Positions 56,671 to 64,000 of a stretch of 64,000 nt of DNA are shown piece by piece. The stretch's first letter is position 1; every line of letters starts with the position of its first letter. The notes below the pieces were generated by a model, which saw only the letters and a list, made by a program, of their open reading frames with translations, made no database searches and had not been told where the DNA came from. Source of the stretch: Blumeriella jaapii (taxonomy: Eukaryota > Ascomycota > Leotiomycetes > Helotiales > Drepanopezizaceae); assembly GCA_009599575.1 (NCBI GenBank), contig VWND01000084.1, positions 368,691-432,690 on the forward strand, read 5' to 3'. A program made the position numbers and the translations under genes.

Positions 56671-57954
56671 GGCCGCTGGAGTCGCGGTCGAGGTTGAGGA
56701 CGAAGTGGAATGTTTCAGACAAAGTCGCACCCCTCGGGTCCGGAGAGGTCGGATTGGGAAGCTCCTAAGACACACAGAACATGGATCAATCAAGCGCGCG
56801 CGGGAGAGTCACGTAGCTGAGCAGCGCTTCTCGTCCGTCGTACTGTGCTGTAGGAATGGTTGTGTTGAGGTCGACACCGGACTTCTTCGAGAGAAAGGAA
56901 GTGTGGATCGAGCGAGCGTGGTGTTGTGTCGTATTGAAGTCCGAGCTGACTGGAGCGTCAAACGGGCGCCAAGACACGACAGTCAACGTACCCCAAAGGT
57001 GTGTCAGTCTTTATTTACATACGACTACATATAGCCCTCGACTCGCCAACTCGCCAACTTGCCAACTTGCCAACTCCTCCACCCTCCATGCCGAGACTTA
57101 CTATGTATATCAGTGTGAGCTAATCTTATCGAGGCTCACGTTCCTGCAGAGCATGTATGGATGGACAGTATCTACAAACAATACAGTACAATACAGTACA
57201 GGACTCTTCTATGCTGTATTTACTTCGGAGGTCTTGCCTATATTTGTACAATCCCGGCCAGATCGTCGAACCTGGTTCCTGCGTATTGAATGTCAGGCAC
57301 GCAAACACGCCGATTGGCCGTCTTTCAGCGCTCGCTTGCCTTCCTCCAATTGTGGTTCTTCCAATTGTGGTTCCTGCCAATCTGTATGTGCATGTACATA
57401 CATACACACAGACAGTACAGCACCACTTTTACAAATCAATAGCTGTAAGTGATGTAGTGATCCAGTGATCTCATGAAATAGTGATGTTTGCGGTAAAGAG
57501 GAAGAAGAAGAAGCACAGCACGTTTCGCATGCAGCGTCCCTCTAGTACTGTACTGTATATCCATGCTACAGTACAGACAGGACTTATGCCCACCGGTGTC
57601 GATCCGCTTTGCAGCACAGAGTAGAATTGAATGTTCGTATTGCCATGGGAAACCGAGCCTCCAAAAACCTTACACCTTACTGTATGTACTGTACAATACA
57701 TTGTGCTAACTAATGTTGACTAGTCGCCGTGCCTGCACGACTCTCTGGGGCCCCCGGCTGCAGATCTTGTGAACGATCTCAGCACGCACGGTGCGCCGCT
57801 TCTCAACCTCCAGATACAGACAGTATCGCCATCGTCATCGGGGAAAAAAGGCACCGCTGCATCAACAATTCCCACAGCTCTGCTTGCTCGCTTTCCACCC
57901 AACAATCACCTCGGCTTCCCCCTTCTGCTGCTGCTCCTTCGCAACTTATCAGCC
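56671..57954. promoter_or_regulatory. divergent SKT5/CBP4 upstream region with a CCAAT array
   Basis: These 1.28 kb separate the starts of SKT5 (-) and CBP4 (+). CCAAT boxes are at 57313-57317 (reverse), 57346-57350, 57361-57365 and 57377-57381. The last three lie in a tandem duplication of about 15 bp (CCAATTGTGGTTCTT). GTAC motifs are at 57183-57205 and 57545-57575. No coding frame is supported, and transcription starts cannot be placed. Confidence 0.5.
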
Positions 57955-58624
57955 ATGCCTCCCAAACCCGGCATCAACTGGGCCATGTACGCCAAGATGG
58001 CACTCGCGCAAGTTCTCCCCTCATCCATTACATTAACAACCCCCCCCCCCCCCCCCCCCCCCCAAAAATAACAGAGTCCCTTTACTAACCTCAATGGCAC
58101 ATTCAGAGGAGGCATCTGCTGCATCGGTGGCCCCGCCCTCGTCATCTGGGTCTCGCCCACCGAGGAAGAGCTCTTCGCGAAATACAGCCCGGAGCTGCAG
58201 AAGCGCAGCCTGGAGAACCGCCAGCGCAAGCAGGAGGAGTTCGACCACTTCGCCATGAAGCTGAGGGAGTACTCCAAGAGTGACAAGCCGAGTAGGTTTG
58301 CCCCACGCCATACACCACATACACACATATGCCCGTGACCCTGGGGGAGGCGGATAGACAGATGAGTCAATGCTGGCTGGACTTCTCGGCTCGACATATA
58401 TACATATAAATCTGAAGGAGCTAGGGAGATGGCAGATCAGGCATCAAGAGCTTGCAAGCTAATACAAACGAACCAACCTAGTATGGGTCGCAGCCGAGCT
58501 CGACGAGCGCAAGACGCGTGACGGCAAGATCGCAGAGCAGGCCAAGCTCGTAGAGGAGATGCGGAAGCGCCGGGAGGAGATGCGCAGCGACGGCATCAAG
58601 CCCGTGCCGGGCGGGAGTCTGTGA
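57955..58624 (+). CDS. CBP4: CBP4, assembly factor for cytochrome bc1 complex (complex III)
   Basis: Cbp4 is an inner-membrane protein that stabilises newly made cytochrome b during complex III assembly. Exons are 57955-58007, 58107-58291 and 58482-58624, giving 126 residues. [18 protein letters not shown] is followed by the membrane stretch [20 protein letters not shown], then [40 protein letters not shown] and a charged coiled tail ending PGGSL, which matches the family end to end. The first intron has a GC donor (GCAAGT at 58008), not GT. With it the frame joins as MALA-GGICC, as in orthologs; no GT site in reach does this. That intron contains a run of 24 C (58040-58063) and a CTAAC branch site. 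Confidence 0.89.
58040..58063. repeat. C24 mononucleotide tract inside CBP4 intron 1
   Basis: Twenty-four consecutive C residues lie between the GC donor and the CTAAC branch site of the first CBP4 intron. It is the longest of several long C tracts (11780, 25643, 29225, 63114), all on the plus strand. Confidence 0.95.
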
Positions 58625-60061
58625 TGCGTGGGAATGAACAAATGATCGTGTATGCATATGACGGGCGTTGAGGTGTTGGGTGGGGCCCGAGGGGGGAGGG
58701 GGAGAGGATGAGGTCTCTCTAGCTCTCTAGGTGGGCATTGAGATGATTCATGGTTGGGGATCAAGGTTCGTACCACCGAGGAACAGTCGGTGGAGTAATC
58801 GAAATGGGTTGAATTGGAGTGGAGGATGGGGGGTGGGGAAGAAGAAAGGGAAAGGGAGGCATGCAATCGAGACCAGAAGGATAGTACACAGGGTCAGCAC
58901 CCGACGCCATAAGTATGAATGTTTTGGTGTTCTGGACGTGAAAAGAGGGATGGCCGGAAGCCCGAATATACACTTACCTGCCTACTTGCATCAAACCTGC
59001 TGTCGTTTTTTTTCTGTTAAACGTGTTCCGGGACTGTTTCGGAAGTGTTTTTTTTGAAGAAGTATGCATCGTACTTTCTTATAGCTTTCTGTTTGTGATG
59101 GCTTTAGCTGGCGTACAGGTGTGTTGCAAGTCTTGTTTGAAAACGTAGCGGAAAGAATTTGATTGAGATTCGTGCTTTTGGTCTTTTGGGCCAAATACAC
59201 AAGTCATATAGCTTGCTCACGCGAAAAGCATATATACTGCTTTGCATTTAAAAAAAAACGTGGTTTTTTTCCGTACGTTTATACGGCTCGGTTTTAAAGT
59301 TACTGGATTTGCGGTTTGTTTATAATTCGCTGTAAAAAAAATCAAATCCGTCATTTTTTTGTTTTTGGTTTTTAACTTGATTTTGCTTCAGAAATACTAC
59401 TGATCAATCATATATCGATAACTGAAAAAGAATTGGTTTTATTCTGTTTTAAATAAATCTATAATTTGACAGTAATATAAAGCTGATCGATAGCCCATCG
59501 ATAGCCGAAAAAAACGTTTATATCATTTTTAATAGCTTTTGATCCACAAAGATTAACCATCGATAGCCGAATTAACAAATCAGACAGGTTTGTAAGTTTC
59601 TACGTTGAAAACCCGTATTGCAAAAAAAACAAGTCTGTCTTTTTCCTATAAAAAGCTTAGCAAAACTCACGCCTTCTACTTTCAGCTTCGAAATATTCAT
59701 ATTGTGTATCAAAACGTTTCTTTTGCTTCGCACTTCGAAAACTCACAGTTCGAGAATTCCTTAACGTAAAGACAAAAGTCGATTTCCATTTGCTTATATA
59801 CTTCAGTTTTTCGCTCCGCTTTCACAATAGCTTTCTTCTTTCACAACATCCACCCCCGAGGTACGTACCCGACTCGAGTCTTCAGCACCAACTTTGCTAA
59901 CCCTCTGCAGACCTTCCTTCACCCAGCAAAAGGGTGTTTCAATAAGTACTTGCTCCTTTTCCCTTTCTGTTCTGCCGATCTGTTTGCTTGCTGGAAAGTG
60001 AAGATCGAAAGCTAAACTCATATCTCAAGACCTACATCTCAACAACACCAACCTCGCAACC
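58625..60061. other. 3' flank of CBP4 and left part of an AT-rich island
   Basis: From about 58970 the base composition changes sharply to AT-rich with many poly-A/T runs. A 77-codon minus-strand frame at about 59000-59230 has no recognisable family. Three related copies of an ATCGATAGCCGAA-like motif lie at about 59415, 59496 and 59558. I see no complete gene and no clear terminal repeats. Confidence 0.5.
59410..59575. repeat. degenerate ATCGATAGCCGAA direct repeats
   Basis: Copies read TATCGATAACTGAA (about 59413), a doubled CGATAGCCCATCGATAGCCGAA (about 59488-59508) and ACCATCGATAGCCGAA (about 59556). They sit in the AT-rich island and may mark the inside of an old repeat. Confidence 0.55.
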
Positions 60062-60530
60062 ATGCCCCGCAAAAAAGCCAACGCAGGAGGTCCAAACAGC
60101 CAGGCCATGACGTGAGTTTCTTTTTCGTGCTTGCATGGTTTACTCAATCGATGAGTCACTTTGCTAACCTTTTCACAGGACCAAGGGAGCCCGGTACAGT
60201 CCTACCAAGCACCGATTGCAGAACAACGATAAGATCTAACGTGACTACAGCCGATTCGGTGCGCGCGACAAGGCGGTTAGTCGGGCTTACAAGGTGATCA
60301 GAGCCACTGGGAAATACATCAAGGCTTCTGAGAGAAAGAAGAAGGAGATGCTGTGTGTGCTGAGCGTGAGCGCATTTTGGTTTCTACCAGAATAGTAAGC
60401 CACATTTTTTTTTTTTCCTGCTGGGATGTAAGCTAATGGTCGATATAGCCAGAACCCATATCGTGCTCGAGTTCCCCGACCCCGCAAGAATGCAGTCAAG
60501 ATCGAGAAGAGTGCCGCTAAGAAGCTCTGA
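60062..60530 (+). CDS. putative small basic protein, four exons
   Basis: Splice-like signals join four coding pieces: 60062-60111, 60179-60193, 60251-60394 and 60449-60530. The result is 96 residues starting MPRKKANAGG and ending KIEKSAAKKL, with about one third Lys plus Arg. The second intron (57 nt, GTACAG donor, CTAAC branch, CTACAG acceptor) contains an in-frame TAA; if it is kept the protein stops after about 36 residues. The end of the third exon is uncertain: a donor about 40 nt earlier would drop the hydrophobic CVLSVSAFWFLPE piece and leave a more uniform basic protein. No family is recognised. The composition would suit a nucleic-acid-binding or ribosome-associated role, but that is a guess. 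It lies inside the AT-rich island yet has normal codon use. A pseudogene with a nonsense change is the alternative. Confidence 0.45.
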
Positions 60531-61532
60531 ATGCATGACGCTGGTTCTGGGGGTTGCTTTGCTGGTCTGCTTTGCTTTACTTGCGCCTACGCCTGAAGTT
60601 TCCGAGGGATAACAAAATCGAATCCTTTGCTTTGATAGACACTTTCGTAAACACTATGCTTTTGTGACTCCGGTGCTGGGAAAAGCCATCGACGAGACCA
60701 AGCCATTCATGAAATCCCTTTCCAAACATGCGTAGTTCTTTGTGCCAGCTACCTGTGCTGGTTGCAAAAACCGAGCACAGTTTCCCTTCTGCTCGAACGG
60801 GTCTGGCATCGAATGCCGGCACTGATCCATAAGCTCCAGATCTACTTCTTGGCCATGTCACTTCGTCTTCAAGCTCGTTCCAAACATTCATTTCCGGGTA
60901 GAATACTAATTTCCTAATAATTCAAAAGCATTCCGTTCAACAGTGAATAAGTTGATTAACTGCCGCTTATTTACCAATGGCGAAGCAAACGTAATAACTT
61001 AAGCCAAGTTTCTTTTACTTGTCAAAAAGTCCTAAACCCGGTTTTTGTCGTTTTCGTAGTAGATTTCGTAAAACCTTTTGTTATGGCATTGTATGTACAA
61101 GGAACAAAACAAGACCTCGGCTATTTTAGAATCGGCTATATCACAGGACTTAGCGAAAAGCTTCCGTTTTTCCCGCTTGCGTCCAGACTACGATTCAGAT
61201 GTAAATACCCTTCTTTTCTTTTTTCCTTTTTTTTCATTTTCAAATTTTTTGTGTCAACGTTGGGCGTAGCTCTAGTTTCACAATATAAGTATAGAACCTT
61301 TGACAGCCGCTTTGTACCGTAAGCTATGCTTATGCCAAGGATCTAGCTACTTTGGTCTCGGCTGTTCAACGAAAACAAAGCTCTCATTGTCAGCATTTCA
61401 AAGCGCATATTATTCATTGTCATTTTGTTTGTGATGCCCGTTTTAGACATCAACTTCTTTTGCGCTACAGTATTTCCATATCATTTAATTCGTACCTGTT
61501 ATAATTCATTCAACTTTTATACCATTTTCAAG
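60531..61532. other. right part of AT-rich island
   Basis: This gene-free AT-rich DNA lies between the small basic-protein gene and the monooxygenase. It includes a pyrimidine-rich run at about 61205-61250. No coding frame is supported and no terminal inverted repeats are evident. Confidence 0.5.
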
Positions 61533-63027
61533 ATGGCTGCCGTTGCAAAGAAGCCGATTCTTATCTCCGGTGCTGGTCTTTCCTCTCTCCTGCTGGGACA
61601 ATCTCTCCTCCGCGCTTTCCATCCACTTTAATTTCGTCATCTTCGAGCGCGATGCCTCGATATCCTTCCGCGCCCAAGGATACCGACTGCGCCTTTCTTC
61701 CGAAGGGTTGAACGCCATCGAGGCTGTCCTCCCCACCCGAGAAATGGAAGACCTTCTGGGACTCGTGCGGCAAGACTGGCGGAGGGGGGATTCGCAACTC
61801 TCGACGCCCGAACGGCTGAGAAGATCGCCGAGCCCATGAAGCAGGTCACGAAGGCCGGCCAAGACGCAAAGGACCCCCCGAAAGAGACTCTGACCTCCCG
61901 CGACGGGAGGATCGTCGGCATCTCGAGAGGCGACATGCGCCAGATTTTCATGTCGGGCTGCGAGGACTTCATTAGCTGGTCTCACCACGTGACGGGTTAC
62001 GAGCTGACGGGTTCCGGCGTGCGTGCAATCTTTGCGGATGGGTCGACGTCGATCGAGGGAGACATGTTGGTCGGCGGCGAAGGCATCTACTCCAAGGTTG
62101 CAAAGCAGGTCTCTCAAGGGAAACTCAAAGTCTACGACACTGGAGCCAGGGGCATCCACGGCCAAGCGCCGACGACTGCGTTCAAGGGCCTCGGGGAAGG
62201 GGTTTGGCGGGTAGTTGACGACAGCAATCCCAAAGGAAAGTCATTCATCATGACCAACGTCCGCTCCGGCGACATGGACGACCCCACGGTACAGTTCGGG
62301 TGGACGATGGGCGGAGTGCCAGGCACCATCCAGGCCCCCAACGACAAACTACTCGTTGATCGGAGCTCCGGCTGCCAAAATCGCCAAAGAGTTGACGGCG
62401 GACTGGCATCCTCGTCTGAAGCCACTGTTTGATCAGATGATCGAGTCCGAGGCCGCTTTCTGGAAGATCACTTGCTCGACGCCAGGTGGTGTGCCGGAGT
62501 GGGACAACGAGCCTCGAGTCACCGTGATTGGGGATGCGGCGCACTCCATGACGCCCGCCGGTGGTATCGGCGCCAACACTGCTGTCCAGGACTCTGCACT
62601 GCTTGGCAGGCTGTTGGCGGAGGCTGGAGGCTTCAAGGAGGGCGTGACGGCCGAGTATGAGAAGAAAATGAGAGTCTATGCCAGTGCGGCAGTTGGGCAA
62701 AGTTATGCAATGGCTAAGGCTGGATTTGGGGTCACGATCGACGAGAATTTCGAAGACGGTCTAGATGTATCGGCTGAGGAGTACTGTGTCAACCCACATC
62801 ATGGCGTGGTATCCGAAATGGACTGCTGGGATCTATTAGTTGACAAGACTTTTCCCGAACTGCTCTTGACTGCCTCAAGAAACCAGTTCCAGCTACGATG
62901 GAGAGGTGGGCCAACACTGAAAGGCCGGTCCTTAGAACGAGAAAATGATACAACTGTACTATGGTTAGAATTAGCAGGTGAACGTCCCTTTGGAGAACCT
63001 GAAGGGAGAACAGAATGGAAGTTGTAA
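61533..63027 (+). pseudogene. FAD-dependent monooxygenase, frame broken three times
   Basis: The family are flavin hydroxylases of the salicylate/UbiH/PHBH type, often found in secondary or aromatic metabolism. MAAVAKKPILISGAGLSSLL is the N-terminal dinucleotide-binding motif. After a shift near 61617-61632 the protein goes on as NFVIFERDASISFRAQGYRL. A shift in a G6 run (61782-61790) leads to GFATLDARTAEKIAEPMKQV, then SRGDMRQIF (the family's R-x-x-L-like step) and ADGSTSIEGDMLVGGEGIYS. A third shift near 62354-62358 leads to VIGAPAAKIAKEL, and VTVIGDAAHSMTPAGGIGAN is the second FAD-binding GD motif. Two shifts need a base removed and one a base added. The tail after SYAMAKAGFGV is longer than usual and unlike the family. 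Restored length would be about 497 residues. It adjoins an AT-rich island, so real decay is plausible. Confidence 0.82.
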
Positions 63028-64000
63028 GAATGGTCACGTAATAGTGTAAACAGGCAGCAGAGGAAGCTGTCTGCACTTTCATGCCCATCCACACCCCCCC
63101 CCCTCTCCAGCCTCCCCCCCCCCCCCCCCCCTCCAAACACTTTCTCTCTTCTTCAATTTCACACCATTTCCCAAGCGTTCTTCCAACCAACCAGAAAGGG
63201 AAACATGTCCAAGCGACAAGCGAACCTACCAAATTTGGTCCCAAGTTCCCACGACCGGACGGAATATGTGCCCAGGTACTGTAAAACAGCCAACACCAAC
63301 CAGCCATCTGAGATACACATGTACAGTAGGTAGGTAGCACCTCACCGGAACAAAAACCAAACTCCCGCCTCCCTCCGGCCCTCCGGCCCCCGTAGCGTGA
63401 ACGTGAACACACGGAACACGGCCTAACCCTTCGCATGTCCACTTCTCTCCCAGCTGGTCCGAACTGTGTATATCTGACAGAGACAAGATGGGAATGCCAG
63501 AGCCCGCCATGCTGGAAGTTGAACGCTACATACATACAATACATACATACATACACACAGTAAGTAAGTAAGTAGCTAGCTACCTCCCGCGGGTGGCCGT
63601 TTGCAATCCCGGGGAAGCGCTTTCACCCAAAACACTGACAGACACACACTTACAGACACCACACACATACACACCTACCCAACCACAACATCCACCCCTA
63701 CAGAAGCCAGCACCTCGCCGCTCGCGCCCTCTGCCGCGCAAAAGAGAGATCGGTCAGCAACGCTAGCAGCGGAGCAGGAACAGAAAGAGTCGATGTGGAA
63801 GACTGACTTGCATAGCTAAGTCGAAGTACAGTACTGTAACTGTCTGTACTGTAACTGTGCTTTTGGCTTGACCTTTCCTCGTCAGACTTGGCGGTGCGTG
63901 TTTTCTTATGAGCCGCTTCGATAGGTATAGGTAGTGTGTACATGTATGTAGGTAAAGGTAGGTACCTCCTATAAGTAGACTCTCCTAGCCTCTCCCCCCC
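63028..64000. other. right-end intergenic region with C tracts
   Basis: No supported gene is visible. C tracts are at 63093-63102 and 63114-63131 (18 C). (TACA)n runs lie near 63528-63556, and GTAC motifs at 63280-63325 and 63825-63860. The window ends in unassigned sequence. Confidence 0.5.

Noticed and set aside
1..64000. tRNA and rRNA genes
   Set aside because: I looked for T-arm sequences (GGTTCGAATC-like) on both strands; candidates near 39450, 42325 and 49215 do not form a T-arm stem. A covariance-model scan was not possible.

Overview
The window looks like nuclear DNA of a filamentous ascomycete (Pezizomycotina). The genes have short introns of about 50-180 nt with GT-AG ends and CTAAC/CTGAC branch sites. 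The gene set includes an AreA/NIT2 nitrogen regulator, a Skt5/Chs4 chitin synthase III activator with a CaaX end, a DASH cryptochrome with an RGG tail, a WSC-type wall sensor and a fasciclin protein. The AreA finger and the residues after it resemble Dothideomycetes (Capnodiales/Mycosphaerellales type). That placement is an inference from memory, not a search result.

Layout: 1-5.4 kb is gene-poor. An areA ortholog lies on the minus strand at 5.4-8.65 kb with a long 5' leader, and a truncated Tc1/mariner element sits upstream at 9.56-10.15 kb. From 10.2 to 17.7 kb I see no convincing gene. A WSC-domain membrane protein (+) is at 17.8-19.4 kb. A broken Zn2Cys6-like regulator (-) is at 22.1-23.0 kb, followed by 4 kb of microsatellites and GTAC-rich repeats. 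A membrane-anchored hotdog thioesterase (-) is at 27.3-28.1 kb, a two-domain fasciclin protein (-) at 30.5-32.1 kb, and cry-DASH (-) at 33.8-35.9 kb. A secreted acidic protein (+) is at 40.4-41.6 kb.

The right third is gene-dense: ATP12 (-), an ankyrin/PH/FFAT/ORD oxysterol-binding protein (-), the complex I subunit NDUFA2 (-), MPC2 (+), SKT5/CHS4 (-) and CBP4 (+). Four of these six serve mitochondria: complex V assembly, complex I, pyruvate import and complex III assembly. NDUFA2 and MPC2 share a 453-bp divergent promoter with three CCAAT boxes. From 59 to 61.5 kb an AT-rich island carries a small basic-protein gene, and a frame-broken FAD monooxygenase follows it.

Two features stand out. 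First, at least ten positions in conserved genes change reading frame by one base with no room for an intron (areA x3, cry-DASH x2, OSBP, SKT5, FAD monooxygenase x3; the thioesterase and the Zn2Cys6 gene probably add more). This points to uncorrected assembly indels in most cases, with real decay likely for the FAD and Zn2Cys6 genes. Second, the intergenic DNA is full of simple repeats: long C tracts, polypurine tracts, minisatellites, and a dispersed self-complementary CAGTAC/GTACTGTAC motif family.
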